DNA from: Hymenobacter arizonensis
GTDB lineage: Bacteria > Bacteroidota > Bacteroidia > Cytophagales > Hymenobacteraceae
Direction of reading: 5' to 3'
NCBI RefSeq assembly: GCF_900115775.1
Contig: NZ_FOXS01000004.1
Coordinates: 124,001 to 188,000 of the forward strand
Length of the DNA stretch: 64,000 nucleotides
This document shows, piece after piece, positions 53,136-62,551 of this stretch (position 1 is the stretch's first letter; every line of letters starts with the position of its first letter). The notes under the pieces are model-generated. The model made no database searches. It worked only from the letters and a program-made list of their open reading frames with translations, and was not told where the DNA came from. The translations under genes were made by a program, and so were the position numbers.

Positions 53136-54377
53136 TCAAGCGGTGAGGGCGGGAACTGCATCGGCAACCATGGCCGGCAGGGGAGCCGTGCGGCCGGGAT
53201 ACGCCAGCAGGGCGAGTTCGAGGCAGGTGAGGGCGGCGGCGAGGTCGGTGCGGTTGAGCACGTAGGCCAGGCGTACTTCCTGTTGGCCCAGGCCCGGCGT
53301 TTGGTAGAAGCCATTGGCGGGGGAAAGCATTAGGGTTTGGTTTTCGTGGGAGAAGCTCTCCAGCAGCCAGCGGCCAAATTCCTCGGTGTCGTCGACGGGC
53401 AGGTGGGCCAGCACGTAGAATGCGCCGCCAGGGCGAGGGCACACCACGCCGGGCATGGCCTGCAGCCGGGCCACGGTAAGGTCGCGGCGGGCCTGGTATT
53501 CGGCCTTGCTATCGTCGAAGTAGGAGTCGGGCAGGTCGGTGGCGGCTTCGGCCAGCAGCATGCCCAGGCCGGGCGGACTCACCCGCATCTGGGCAAAGCG
53601 GAACGCCGCCATGTAAACGTCTTTGTTCATCGTGACCAGGGCACCGACGCGGGCCCCGCAGGCGCTGTAGCGCTTCGAAATGGTATCGACCACTACCACG
53701 TGTTCTTCCGCACCGGTCAGGTTGAGGGCACTCACGTAAGGGGCATCGTAGCAAAACTCCCGGTAGGCCTCGTCCGATAGCAGGTAGAGGTTATGCGCCT
53801 TACACAAGCTGAGGATGCTTTCCAGCTCGGCGCGGCTGTACACGTAGCCGGTAGGATTGCTGGGGTTGCAAATGAGGATGGCCCGGGTGCGCTCCGTAAT
53901 CACGCGCTCAAAATCGGCCAGCGGCGGCAGGGCAAAGCCATCTTCAATGTGCGCCGTGACGGGCACAATGGTAACGCCCGCCGCAATGGCAAAGGCAGTG
54001 TACGTGCCATAAAACGGCTCTTGAATAATGACTTCGTCGCCGGGGTTAAGGCAAGTAAGCAGCGCGAACAGGATGGCTTCGCTGCCGCCCGTGGTCACCA
54101 TAATGTGTTCGAACTCCACCGGCATGCCGGCGCGCTGGTAGTAGGTGGCCAGCTTGCGGCGGTAGCTTTCGGTGCCCGCGCCGTGGCTGTAGCCTAGCAC
54201 GCGCAAGTCGGCGTTGCGCATGGCCTCCACTGCCGCCGGGGGCGTCTCAATGTCGGGCTGCCCGATGTTGAGTGGGTACACCACTTTGCCCTGCAGCCGG
54301 GCAGCTTCGGCGTAGGGAGCCAGCTTGCGAAACGGCGAGACGGGCATGGCCTGGCCTCGCTGCGATACATGTAACAT
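53136..54377 (-). CDS. Class I/II pyridoxal-phosphate aminotransferase
   Basis: A 413-residue PLP enzyme. The fold-type I markers are visible: PLNIGQPDIETPPA at the N-terminus, VTTGGSEAILFAL for cofactor phosphate binding, CNPSNPTGYVYSR with the NPTG loop, LLSDEAYREF with the PLP-ring Asp and Tyr, and the Schiff-base Lys in VVDTISKRYSACG. The nearest type is aspartate/aromatic-like aminotransferase (I-gamma). The exact amino acid is unknown. The ATG at 54377 starts MLHVSQRGQAMPVSPFRKLA, the natural family start; 25 codons further upstream are open but look random. First gene of an operon with the cytochrome gene. Confidence 0.92.
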   Translation of the reverse strand: MLHVSQRGQAMPVSPFRKLAPYAEAARLQGKVVYPLNIGQPDIETPPAAVEAMRNADLRVLGYSHGAGTESYRRKLATYYQRAGMPVEFEHIMVTTGGSEAILFALLTCLNPGDEVIIQEPFYGTYTAFAIAAGVTIVPVTAHIEDGFALPPLADFERVITERTRAILICNPSNPTGYVYSRAELESILSLCKAHNLYLLSDEAYREFCYDAPYVSALNLTGAEEHVVVVDTISKRYSACGARVGALVTMNKDVYMAAFRFAQMRVSPPGLGMLLAEAATDLPDSYFDDSKAEYQARRDLTVARLQAMPGVVCPRPGGAFYVLAHLPVDDTEEFGRWLLESFSHENQTLMLSPANGFYQTPGLGQQEVRLAYVLNRTDLAAALTCLELALLAYPGRTAPLPAMVADAVPALTA

Positions 54378-54512
54378 AGAAAGAAATAGGGTTAGCGGGG
54401 CGGCGTGTTCACGCCGGGCTGCTTGGCGCAGTCGGCTCGGAGCAGGCTGCACCGCAAAGTAATTCTAATAAAGCCAGGATAAAATTTGTGGAAGATAATG
54501 CCTGATTCCCGC

Positions 54513-55490
54513 TTACAGGTACTTCTTATAGAGATTGTATAGAATCCGGAGGTCGGCTTCGCTGAGTGGGGCATTCACTTGCTGCTGAATGAAGTGAAGC
54601 TTGAACGCTTTCGTGGCCGCTGGCATGTTCCGGGTATCGTACCCAATGATGCGCAAGGCCTCCTGTGGGTTGAAGGCCGGCACCAGCACGCTGTTGAGAT
54701 GGGCAAGGTGGGCGTCCAGGGCCGCCGTATCGGGCCGGACGGTGCCCGGAACTGCGATTATGGGCAACACCGCCCGCCCCACCAACGCCGCCGTGCTGTC
54801 TGGCAAGGGCGGCAGGGGCTCGTAGCCAGGAGGGTCGGGGAGGGGGCCTGCGTCGTACCACAGGCCAAATCCGCCGTCGGCCAGCCGCTTCCAGGGAAAC
54901 AGCACGCTGGGGTCGGTTTTGCGACTGGGGGCTATATCAGAATGGCCGATGAAGTTGGCAGCTGGGATGTTGTAGGTTTTTTTGAGGCCGGCTAGTACTT
55001 TCAGCAGGCTGGCCAGTTGCGCTTCGGCAAAGGGCTCGGTGCCGTTGTTGTCCAGCTCGATGCCAATGGAGGAAGAGTTGATATCGGTGTCGTTGCCCCA
55101 CTTGGCGGCGCCGCCGTGCCAGGCCCGCAGGTAGTCGTTGAGCATGTGGAATACCCGGCCGTCGCGCCCAATGACGTAGTGGGCACTCACCTGCGTGCGG
55201 GTCACCGTAAACGTCTTCAGGGTCTGGGCCGTGGAGTCCTGCGCCGTGTGGTGAATAATCACCATGTTGGGCTTGCGCAGGTTGAAGTTGGTGGTGCCCA
55301 CCCAATACGGCCCCATTAGCAGGCTATCGGCGCCGGGCGTAAGCACGGGCGTGGCGCGCAAGGACTTGGCATAGGCCTTCACCTGCTGCTTGTAGGAGCG
55401 GTTGGTGGTGGCGTAGGGGTTCTTCTGGACGGCGCAGGCAGCGAGGGCGCTGCAGAGAAGCAAGTATGAAGTTGTTCTAATGTAAAGCAA
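54513..55490 (-). CDS. N-acetylmuramoyl-L-alanine amidase (amidase_2), lipoprotein
   Basis: A 325-residue peptidoglycan amidase. The signal LLLCSALAAC (lipidated Cys about 19) anchors it, probably in the outer membrane, as for AmiD. The catalytic domain shows the zinc ligands in MVIIHHTAQ and FIGHSDIAPSRKTDPS, with HYVIGRDGRVFHML, WHGGAAKWGNDTDINSSSIG and IELDNNGTEPF between them. A C-terminal extension (about 200-325), including a Pro-rich spacer and helical LSEADLRILYNLYKKYL, resembles a wall-binding tail. The only start giving the signal is a TTG at 55490. It removes stem peptides in turnover or recycling. Confidence 0.88.
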   Translation of the reverse strand: MLYIRTTSYLLLCSALAACAVQKNPYATTNRSYKQQVKAYAKSLRATPVLTPGADSLLMGPYWVGTTNFNLRKPNMVIIHHTAQDSTAQTLKTFTVTRTQVSAHYVIGRDGRVFHMLNDYLRAWHGGAAKWGNDTDINSSSIGIELDNNGTEPFAEAQLASLLKVLAGLKKTYNIPAANFIGHSDIAPSRKTDPSVLFPWKRLADGGFGLWYDAGPLPDPPGYEPLPPLPDSTAALVGRAVLPIIAVPGTVRPDTAALDAHLAHLNSVLVPAFNPQEALRIIGYDTRNMPAATKAFKLHFIQQQVNAPLSEADLRILYNLYKKYL

Positions 55491-55549
55491 GTGAATAGGG
55501 CTTATCTTGATGCGTCAATTTAAGCACCTTACTCTCTACCACCCGTTCT

Positions 55550-56641
55550 ATGCACCACTCGCGCGTCCTTGCCGCCACCCTTGCGCTATTTACGTGCCTT
55601 AGTATCAGTAGCTGTAAAAAAGAAACGGAAATTCAAATCAAGGAGGTCGAAAAGAAGTACAGCTGGACAGAAGTATCGGGCCTTATTGGCTTCGAGCGCA
55701 TCATTCTCAGCACGGGCAGCAACGGGCAATCTATTTACCTGCAGCAGCCCTACTACTTCACGCGCCTCAACACCCTAAACCGCAACCAGGGAATGGTGGT
55801 AGCCGGTGGCATACTAAATGGTGACCTGAGTGTACGCTTGGCAATTGGGCGCGAATTTTTTGCGTACCCGGCCACGGATAGCTTGCTCATAATTTGTCGC
55901 AACAATGAGCCGACTAATAATAATTACGAGGCATACGTTCAGCTGCGACGGCTCGACCCCAATGCCATCCGTTTCAATACCCGCGTATTCAATCCCATAT
56001 CAAAGTGCACGGCTATCAACCAAAATAATTATCTGCTGATGTCTTATGACAACAACCGTCCGGACCGTCCCATCACTTTTCTGCTCACAGCAGTGACTCC
56101 AGGAGTTCCTGGTACGCGGGTTGTAGCATCATCACAGCGAATTGAAATCCCGAATTCGGGCACAGGTTTCGGTGCTTTTGTAAGAAATATGGCCGCCATC
56201 GACGACTATTTTCTAGTATATATTAGCGGTGCAGGCATCTACAAAATCAAACAAAACGGCACGTTCCGTCAGGTCTACAGCCCGGCTACGGTCGATGCTT
56301 TCTATAAATGGAATAACACCGTTTATGCTCCGGTTGAGTACAATCAAATACTAACCTCGACGGATAACGGTGAAACCTGGCAGCTTTCTACTGGCACGCC
56401 CGACCACTTTACCTTGGCCAATTACTATACAGTAGGCGACAGCTTGGTTGGTGTTTTTCAAAGCAACCTGTTCTCGCTGCGCTGGAACGGCCCGCGTTTC
56501 ACCAGCCGCTTCTTGAAAAACGACGGACTGGAACGTGCCCGAATTACCGGGATTGAAACCCTGCGCGACACTGTTTACGTGGCTACCACTTCTGGCCTGT
56601 TTGCTCGGCCAATTAAGCAGTTCTTTGAGACAAAGAAATAG
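55550..56641 (+). CDS. Lipoprotein with sialidase-like Asp-box, function unknown
   Basis: A 363-residue lipoprotein (SISSC, Cys22, followed by a charged KKETEIQIKEVEKK segment). The mature part reads as a beta-propeller-like fold, with LTSTDNGETWQLSTG (an Asp-box, S-x-D-x-G-x-T-W) and the closing RDTVYVATTSGLFARPIKQF. Such proteins bind other envelope components or glycans; no enzyme motif is present. Codon use is more AT-rich than in the neighbours. It is divergent from the amidase gene and followed by a terminator. Confidence 0.68.
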   Translation: MHHSRVLAATLALFTCLSISSCKKETEIQIKEVEKKYSWTEVSGLIGFERIILSTGSNGQSIYLQQPYYFTRLNTLNRNQGMVVAGGILNGDLSVRLAIGREFFAYPATDSLLIICRNNEPTNNNYEAYVQLRRLDPNAIRFNTRVFNPISKCTAINQNNYLLMSYDNNRPDRPITFLLTAVTPGVPGTRVVASSQRIEIPNSGTGFGAFVRNMAAIDDYFLVYISGAGIYKIKQNGTFRQVYSPATVDAFYKWNNTVYAPVEYNQILTSTDNGETWQLSTGTPDHFTLANYYTVGDSLVGVFQSNLFSLRWNGPRFTSRFLKNDGLERARITGIETLRDTVYVATTSGLFARPIKQFFETKK

Positions 56642-56663
56642 GCTGTCAACGTTGATTCATTAA

Positions 56664-56703
56664 TAAAAAGCCCCTGCGACTTTCGTTGCGGGGGCTCTTT
56701 ATT
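56664..56703. terminator. Terminator between convergent lipoprotein and rny genes
   Basis: AAAAAGCCCCTGCGAC pairs with GTTGCGGGGGCTCTTT around a four-base loop, with one mismatch and one G-U pair; T run to 56703. Confidence 0.85.
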
Positions 56704-56730
56704 TGGCACGAATTAAATCATGCGCCTGCT

Positions 56731-58419
56731 TTACTTGGCATAAGCCACAGCGCGCATCTCCCGGATTACGGTAATTTTAATCTGGCCGGGGTACTGCATT
56801 TCCTTCTCAATCTTCTGCGAGATTTCGAAGCTCAGCTCGGCGGCGCGCTCATCGGTCACGTTCTCGGCGTCGACCATAACGCGCAGCTCGCGGCCGGCCT
56901 GGATGGCGAAGCACTGATTCACGCCCTTGAAGCCGTTGGCGGTTTCTTCGAGCTGCTTGAGGCGCTTGATGTAGCTCTCCATCATCTCGCGGCGGGCGCC
57001 GGGGCGCGAGCCCGAAATGGCGTCGCAGGCCTGCACGAGCGGCGAAATCATGGCCGTCATTTCAATCTCATCGTGGTGGGCACCGATGGCATTGACCACG
57101 TCGGGGTGCTCTTTCCACTTCTTGGCCATCTCCATGCCCAGTATGGCGTGGGGCAGCTCGGGCTCCTCGCTGCTCACCTTGCCGATGTCGTGCAGCAGGC
57201 CGGCGCGCTTGGCTTTCTTCACATCGAGGCCCATTTCGGCGGCCATGGTGGCGCAGAGGTTGGCCACTTCGCGGGAGTGCTGCAGCAGGTTCTGGCCGTA
57301 GGAAGAGCGGAAACGCATGCGGCCTACCATCTTAATCAGCTCCGGGTGCAGGCCGTGAATGCCGAGGTCGATGATGGTTTTCTCGCCGATTTCAACAATT
57401 TCCTCTTCGATGTTCTTGCGGGTCTTGGCTACGATTTCTTCCACGCGGGCGGGGTGAATGCGGCCGTCTTTCACCAGCAAGTGTAGGGAGAGGCGCGCAA
57501 TTTCGCGGCGCACCGGGTCGAAGCCCGAGATGATGATGGCTTCGGGAGTGTCGTCGACGATAATCTCAACGCCCGTAGCGGCTTCCAGCGCCCGGATGTT
57601 GCGGCCCTCGCGACCAATGATTTTGCCTTTTACGTCGTCGCTTTCAATGTTGAAAATCGACACGCAGTTTTCAATGGCGTGCTCTGATGCGGTGCGCTGA
57701 ATGGTTTCCAGCACAATCTTCTTGGCGTCCTTGGTGGCCGTGAGTTTGGCCTGAGCCACGGTGTCCTTCACGTAGGAGCTGGCCTGAATCTGGGCTTCGT
57801 TTTTGAGGGATTCTACTAGCTGCTCGCGGGCCTCGGCGGCGGTTAAGTTTGCTATGGTTTCAAGCTGGCGCTGCACGCTGTGGAGCTGCTCTTCGGCTTC
57901 CCGCTCCTTGGCTTGCAGGGTGGCCATGGCTTCTTCATGGGCAGCGAGGCGCTTCTCGGCCTGGCTTTCCAGCTTGTCGCGAAGCTGCTGGGTGTCGGCC
58001 TGAATTTTCTCGCGAGTCTTGTCCAGCTCTTGCTCTTTGCGCTGCAGCTGCTCGAGCTGGCGCTGGGTGGTTTCGGTGAGGAGCTTGATGCTTTGCTCTT
58101 GCTCCAACACGCCTTGGCGGCGTTCGGTTAGCTCTTGTTCAAGGGCCAGCTTAAGGCGGCGGCTTTCAATGTCGAATTCGTTGCGGAGGTTCTTGAACTT
58201 ATTCTTGGACTGCTCCAGCCGCTCATCGGCCTGCTTTATTTTCTCGTCGCGAAGGCGGTTGCCTTTCTCCTCCGCATCGCGGAGGATTTCCTGGGCGCGG
58301 GCCGTGGCCTCGCCCTCATGGTTTAGCCGGGCTTTGCCGGCCAGCTGCTTGCCAATCACGAAGCCCAGCACAAGGGAGGCTACCGCGGTTAGCAAACAGT
58401 AAATTATTATGGAGGACAT
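56731..58419 (-). CDS. rny: Ribonuclease Y
   Basis: A 562-residue endoribonuclease that starts mRNA decay at the membrane. N-terminal membrane helix ([20 protein letters not shown]), long coiled coil (about 30-220, many Arg/Glu/Gln heptads), KH domain with [18 protein letters not shown] (about 268-330), then an HD domain with metal-binding His410-Asp411 in LLHDIGKV and the second HH pair in [10 protein letters not shown]. Length is slightly above the usual 520. It lies downstream of zapA on the same strand, separated by a structured 131-bp spacer. Confidence 0.97.
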   Translation of the reverse strand: MSSIIIYCLLTAVASLVLGFVIGKQLAGKARLNHEGEATARAQEILRDAEEKGNRLRDEKIKQADERLEQSKNKFKNLRNEFDIESRRLKLALEQELTERRQGVLEQEQSIKLLTETTQRQLEQLQRKEQELDKTREKIQADTQQLRDKLESQAEKRLAAHEEAMATLQAKEREAEEQLHSVQRQLETIANLTAAEAREQLVESLKNEAQIQASSYVKDTVAQAKLTATKDAKKIVLETIQRTASEHAIENCVSIFNIESDDVKGKIIGREGRNIRALEAATGVEIIVDDTPEAIIISGFDPVRREIARLSLHLLVKDGRIHPARVEEIVAKTRKNIEEEIVEIGEKTIIDLGIHGLHPELIKMVGRMRFRSSYGQNLLQHSREVANLCATMAAEMGLDVKKAKRAGLLHDIGKVSSEEPELPHAILGMEMAKKWKEHPDVVNAIGAHHDEIEMTAMISPLVQACDAISGSRPGARREMMESYIKRLKQLEETANGFKGVNQCFAIQAGRELRVMVDAENVTDERAAELSFEISQKIEKEMQYPGQIKITVIREMRAVAYAK

Positions 58420-58550
58420 ATCAGTATGGTTTTTGGGATGGGTAAAAAACCATAACTGGAAGAAACAGTTCTGCCCGGGCTAAAGCGGAAGCGGCCGATT
58501 GCCGCGCCGCCCCTGCCGGGCCAACGAGTGTGCGGTGCTGCGCGCGGGTA
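58420..58550 (-). ncRNA. Structured spacer RNA candidate between zapA and rny
   Basis: On the minus strand, 58473-58521 folds into a long rod: GCCCGG/CCGGGC outer pairs, GCGG/CCGC, and GCGGC/GCCGC with an AATCG loop, interrupted by small internal loops (CAGGG against TTTA). Next comes AACTG/CAGTT, and then ATGGTTTTT pairs with AAAAACCAT (58425-58452) just before the rny start. 6S RNA has this rod form and lies beside zapA in proteobacteria, but the match here is only in shape and position. It may instead be an attenuator or processing site. Confidence 0.3.
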
Positions 58551-58844
58551 TTACCGCGACAGCACCACGCCTGATAGCAGCTCGTCGAAACGAGCCAGCC
58601 GCTCGGTCAGCGCCGCATCGGTGCCGTCCTTTTCCTTGCTCACCTTCAATTGGTCGGCCATGGTGGCCAGCGCAATCATGGCGAGCAAGTCCTGCTTGTC
58701 CTGAATGCCGTAGCCTTCCCGAAACTCGCGCAGCTTGTCGCCCAGCAGCCGCCCGGCCAGGCGCAGCCGTTCCTCATCCTGCACGTCAACGCGCATAGGA
58801 TAGTCCCGGTCAGCAATTCGAATTTTGATGGCTAGTTCGCTCAT
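58551..58844 (-). CDS. zapA: Cell division protein ZapA
   Basis: A 97-residue protein that bundles FtsZ filaments at the septum. The N-terminal domain is IKIRIADRDYPMRVDVQDEERLRLAGRLL, followed by the coiled coil (KDKQDLLAMIALATMADQL is the conserved helix start). The length is typical for ZapA. It is flanked upstream by a small coiled-coil gene and downstream by rny, an arrangement frequent in Bacteroidota. A TAACTTCC box-like site lies just before its ATG (58848-58855). Confidence 0.92.
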   Translation of the reverse strand: MSELAIKIRIADRDYPMRVDVQDEERLRLAGRLLGDKLREFREGYGIQDKQDLLAMIALATMADQLKVSKEKDGTDAALTERLARFDELLSGVVLSR

Positions 58845-58882
58845 AAAGCGGAAGTTACGGCGGTGGGGTGAGGGTCAGTGGG

Positions 58883-59179
58883 TTAGTCTCTCAAATAGGC
58901 AAGACACTTATCCAGTTCGCGGATGTATTCGTTGAGGCGTAGTTTTAATTCGTTGGCGTGGGTGGGTTCCCCAGCTATGGTGTGTACAAGTTTAACAATA
59001 TTTTCCTGGTTTTGTCGCTCCTTCAACTGCTTGTCGCGCTCGCGCACATCGGCCCGCAGCTGCTGCACGGTGGTGTTGGCGTCGGCCAGCTCTTCACGCA
59101 ATTGCTGATAGGCAGCCACTAAGGTGGTAATCTGCCGCTCCAGGCGGTCGAGTTGCGCAAGCTGTTGAGAAGAGGCCAC
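58883..59179 (-). CDS. Small coiled-coil protein upstream of zapA
   Basis: A 98-residue protein with a GTG start, almost entirely coiled coil (ASSQQLAQLDRLERQITT, LREELADANTTVQQLRADVR) then a conserved-looking C-terminus VKLVHTIAGEPTHANELKLRL ending in KCLAYLRD. The shape recalls ZapB, and location directly before zapA supports a role at the division ring, but no direct homology was seen. A TATCTTCA box-like site lies about 20 bases upstream. It is probably co-transcribed with zapA (38 bases apart). Confidence 0.75.
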   Translation of the reverse strand: MASSQQLAQLDRLERQITTLVAAYQQLREELADANTTVQQLRADVRERDKQLKERQNQENIVKLVHTIAGEPTHANELKLRLNEYIRELDKCLAYLRD

Positions 59180-59298
59180 GGTCAGGATAATTTTTGCGTG
59201 AAGATAAAGCGGACCGCCGAAAGCTACGCTTCATCAGGAACCGGCTTGCAACTTACTACTCAGGCAGCTTTGATTTCCAGTTGGCTGCTGGGTATAAA

Positions 59299-59334
59299 AA
59301 GTAAGCACGTCAGGAAACCCTGACGTGCTTACTT
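59299..59334. terminator. Terminator of M16 peptidase 1 with the GCACGTCAGG stem
   Basis: A 16-bp perfect stem (59299-59314 with 59319-59334) and 4-base loop. The stem core GCACGTCAGG is identical to the one at 62483-62518. Confidence 0.85.
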
Positions 59335-59351
59335 GTCACCAAACGGTGGTT

Positions 59352-62300
59352 TTACTGGGCCGAAGCCTCGCCTTTTTTGGTTTTGACTTTGGTTTTGCGC
59401 TTACCGTCCTTGGTTTTGATTTTTTCGTCAACCACCGCGGCCGGTGCTTCAACCACCGCAGGAGCGGCCGCCACTACAGGGCTGCCATCCAAGTCGAGCT
59501 CTACCACAGGGTAGCCGAGCTCCTTCAAAGCGGGCAGCTGCTTGCTGTCGCCCACTACCACGATGTACATCTTGTCGGCCGGCAAGTACTGCTTGGCCGT
59601 GGCCTGCACGTCTTCCTTGGTCAGTTTCTTAAGAATCTGGCTGCGCTCGTCCACATAGGTAGTGGGTAGATTGTACTCCACGATTCGGCTCAGGAAGCTG
59701 GCTTTCTGTAGGCCGGTTTCGTAGCGCAGCGCGTCGCTTTGACCAATGGCCGTTTGCAGGAAGCTGAGCTCCTCGTCGGAAATACCCTTTTGGAAGTTGG
59801 TGATTTCGCTCATGAACTCCATCACTGCGGGGGCAGTGGCATCGGCCCGCACCCCGGCTTGCGCAGTATAGGGCCCCGCGTAGCTCGTGCCGCTGAAGCC
59901 TGCCCGAGCGCCATACGTGTAGCCCTTGGTTTCGCGCAGGTTCATGTTGAGGCGCGAGAGGAAGCCGTCGCCCAGGGTGAAATTGGCCAAGTAGGCCCGG
60001 TAATACTCCCCGGTAGCATCATAAGGCAAGGCCAGGTAGCCAATACGTATTTCGGACTGCGCTGCGCCGGGCTTGTTTACAAAGTAAAGGCGGGTCTGGT
60101 CGGGCTGTGTGGCCGGAAACGCCGTGGACAATGCTACGTCCTTCTTGGGCCACGCCTTGAGGAAGGCTAGCTTACTGATAACGTCTTTCTGGTCCACGTC
60201 GCCTACTACGGTGAGGAAGCTCACGTTCGGTGCGTAGTTCTGCTGATAGAACTGCTTCACGTCGTCCAGCGTAAGGCTGCTGGCGGTAGCGGTGGTGCCA
60301 CTGGCCGCAATGCGCATCACATCGGACTGCCCGTAGAGCAGGCGGTTGTAGGTTTTGTCGGCAATGACCACCGGCAGGGTGTTCTGGTTGGCAATGCCTT
60401 CCAGCGTCTGTTTCTTGAGGCGGGCAAAGTCAGCGGGGTCAAAGCGCGGGTGCATCAGGCGCTGCTCGACCAAAGCCAGGGTGGCGGGTAAGTTTTTGGT
60501 CAGGCTCTGCACCGACACCAACGTCCGGTCGTCGCCCGCCGAAATTTGTACGCTGCTGCCCAGCTTTTCCAGTTCGGCCGCAAACTCTTCGCTCGTGTAC
60601 TTCTCGGAGCCTTCGTTTAGCATGGCGGCCGTAAGACTGGCTAGGCCGGCCTTGGCGGGATTAGCTTGCTCGAGGCGGTGGCCACCGCGGATGGTGAGCA
60701 GCATGGTCACAGCCGGAATCTCGGTGTTGCGCGTGCCAATCACCTTCAGTCCATTGGCAAATTCCTCCCGATAAAGAGCGGGTATTTTCACCACCGGATT
60801 ACCGCCGGCCGCCGGCACCTTGCTGCGGTCGAAGTTGTCGGTGGCTTTTACATACTTCAGGCTGGCGTACTCGTCTTTCGGGTCCTGGTAGCCCGACTTG
60901 TCCACGGTGTAGTTGTCGGGTTTGGCCGGGGCCACGCCGCCGGTTTTGGGCACCACGCTTAGGATAACCGCCTTCTTGCCCTTGAGGTACTTTTCGTACA
61001 CGCGCTGCACATCGGCCTTGGTCAGGGCCTTGAGCTCACGGGCCTCTACGGTGAGGTAGTTGGGGTTACCAAAGAAGGTTTGGTTAGCGGCCAGCTGGCT
61101 CACCTTGCCGCTCACGCTGGCCAAGCCGTTTACCATTTGGGCTTCGGTCTGGGCCTTGAAACGTTGCAGGTCTGCATCGGTCACGCCGCGCTTCTCGAAC
61201 TCGGCCATGGTGCCGCGCACGATGGTTTCGAGGCTGTCGAGGCCTTTGCCCGGGAATGCGCGAGCCACAAAATTCATCTGGCCGCTCAGTTCGGCACTTT
61301 GTTGGTAGGCTTGCGCTGCCACCGCTTTCTGGTTCTTCACCAGGTTCTTGTAAAGCAGCGAGGTTTTGCCGCTGCCCATAATCTGGGCCAGGGCGTTCAG
61401 CGGTAAATCGTCGGGGTGGCCGTTGGGCACGGTCGGGAACACCATCTGCAGCATCGGGAAGCGGATGTTGTCGGCATAGCTCACGTAGCGGTCGGTCGTC
61501 AGCACGGGAACGGCAACCTTGTCTTTGGCCACAGCCGGCCCGCGCTTGATGTTGCCGAAGTATTTCTCCACCAGCTTCACTACTTCAGTAGGCTTCACGT
61601 CGCCGCCGATGGTCAGGGTGGCGTTGTTCGGGCCGTACCAGCGCAGGAAAAATTTCTTCAGGTCTTCCACATTGGACCGGTCCAGGTCTTCGAGGTAGCC
61701 GATGGTAGACCAAGAATAAGGGTGGCCGTAGGGATACAGCGTTCTGCTGATGTGCTCGCCGGCGAGGCCGTAGGGGCGGTTGTCGTAGTTCTGGCCCCGC
61801 TCGTTTTTCACCGTGGCCCGCTGCACCTCGAAGCGTTCTTGCGTAACGGCATCAAGCAGAAAGCCCATGCGGTCAGATTCCAGCCATAGGGCCCGCTCCA
61901 GCTGGTTGTTTGGCAGGGTTTCGTAGTAGTTGGTGCGGTCGCCGTTGGTGCTGCCGTTGTTGCTGCCGCCGGACCCAATTGTCATTTTATCGAAAGTACC
62001 CTTGGGCGCGTGGTCAGAGCCTTCGAACATCATGTGCTCGAAGAAGTGAGCAAAGCCGGACTTGCCAATCTGCTCGCGGGCCGAGCCCACGTGGTAGGTC
62101 ACGTCGACGTGTACCAACGGGTCGGAGTGGTCTTCCGTCACGATGAGCGTCAGGCCGTTGGGCAGCACGTACTTCTCGTAGGGAATCACGAGCTGGCCGG
62201 GCTGCTTGGTAACTTTCTCCACCAGCTTCGTGCCGCCGGGGGTGGTCATCAGGGCCTTGCCGGTGGCAGCCGCCGACTTGGCAGACGGTTTGGCCGCGGG

Positions 62301-62372
62301 TTTTTTCTGCGCACTGGCCGGAGCCACTTCCAGCAGCGCTGCGCACAGTACCAGTAAAGCTGAGTACTTCAT
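59352..62372 (-). CDS. M16 family (insulinase-like) zinc peptidase, exported
   Basis: A 1006-residue peptidase with two M16 halves. Signal peptide MKYSALLVLCAALLEVAPAS (cleavage after AQ). The inverted zinc motif HxxEH is His109-Phe-Phe-Glu112-His113 (FAHFFEHMMF), and the distal Glu lies in ERFEVQRATVKNERGQNYDN. The second half is the inactive M16 domain, with GGHRLEQ and GAAQSEIRIGYL. It ends with a lysine-rich tail (KIKTKDGK, KTKVKTKKG) also found in the downstream-edge paralogue. It degrades short peptides outside the cytoplasm. The ATG at 62372 was chosen for the signal peptide. Confidence 0.94.
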   Translation of the reverse strand: MKYSALLVLCAALLEVAPASAQKKPAAKPSAKSAAATGKALMTTPGGTKLVEKVTKQPGQLVIPYEKYVLPNGLTLIVTEDHSDPLVHVDVTYHVGSAREQIGKSGFAHFFEHMMFEGSDHAPKGTFDKMTIGSGGSNNGSTNGDRTNYYETLPNNQLERALWLESDRMGFLLDAVTQERFEVQRATVKNERGQNYDNRPYGLAGEHISRTLYPYGHPYSWSTIGYLEDLDRSNVEDLKKFFLRWYGPNNATLTIGGDVKPTEVVKLVEKYFGNIKRGPAVAKDKVAVPVLTTDRYVSYADNIRFPMLQMVFPTVPNGHPDDLPLNALAQIMGSGKTSLLYKNLVKNQKAVAAQAYQQSAELSGQMNFVARAFPGKGLDSLETIVRGTMAEFEKRGVTDADLQRFKAQTEAQMVNGLASVSGKVSQLAANQTFFGNPNYLTVEARELKALTKADVQRVYEKYLKGKKAVILSVVPKTGGVAPAKPDNYTVDKSGYQDPKDEYASLKYVKATDNFDRSKVPAAGGNPVVKIPALYREEFANGLKVIGTRNTEIPAVTMLLTIRGGHRLEQANPAKAGLASLTAAMLNEGSEKYTSEEFAAELEKLGSSVQISAGDDRTLVSVQSLTKNLPATLALVEQRLMHPRFDPADFARLKKQTLEGIANQNTLPVVIADKTYNRLLYGQSDVMRIAASGTTATASSLTLDDVKQFYQQNYAPNVSFLTVVGDVDQKDVISKLAFLKAWPKKDVALSTAFPATQPDQTRLYFVNKPGAAQSEIRIGYLALPYDATGEYYRAYLANFTLGDGFLSRLNMNLRETKGYTYGARAGFSGTSYAGPYTAQAGVRADATAPAVMEFMSEITNFQKGISDEELSFLQTAIGQSDALRYETGLQKASFLSRIVEYNLPTTYVDERSQILKKLTKEDVQATAKQYLPADKMYIVVVGDSKQLPALKELGYPVVELDLDGSPVVAAAPAVVEAPAAVVDEKIKTKDGKRKTKVKTKKGEASAQ

Positions 62373-62482
62373 TTGAGAAAAAGGTGATGATGTAAAGAAA
62401 GTAAGATGAACCAGGGCGCAACTTAGCGACGCAAATAGTAAAGCGGTGCAGTCCAACCTGTTTCGGCCGTACCAGCCGGTAC

Positions 62483-62518
62483 AAAAAAAGCACGTCAGGT
62501 TTCCCTGACGTGCTTTTT
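62483..62518. terminator. Terminator of M16 peptidase 2, same stem as at 59299
   Basis: A 15-bp stem of AAAAAGCACGTCAGG (within 62483-62499) with CCTGACGTGCTTTTT (62504-62518) and a 4-base loop. It shares the GCACGTCAGG core with the first M16 terminator, as expected if gene and terminator were duplicated together. Confidence 0.88.
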
Positions 62519-62551
62519 CGCTTCAAAGCGGTTGCTAAGTCGGTTTATCGG

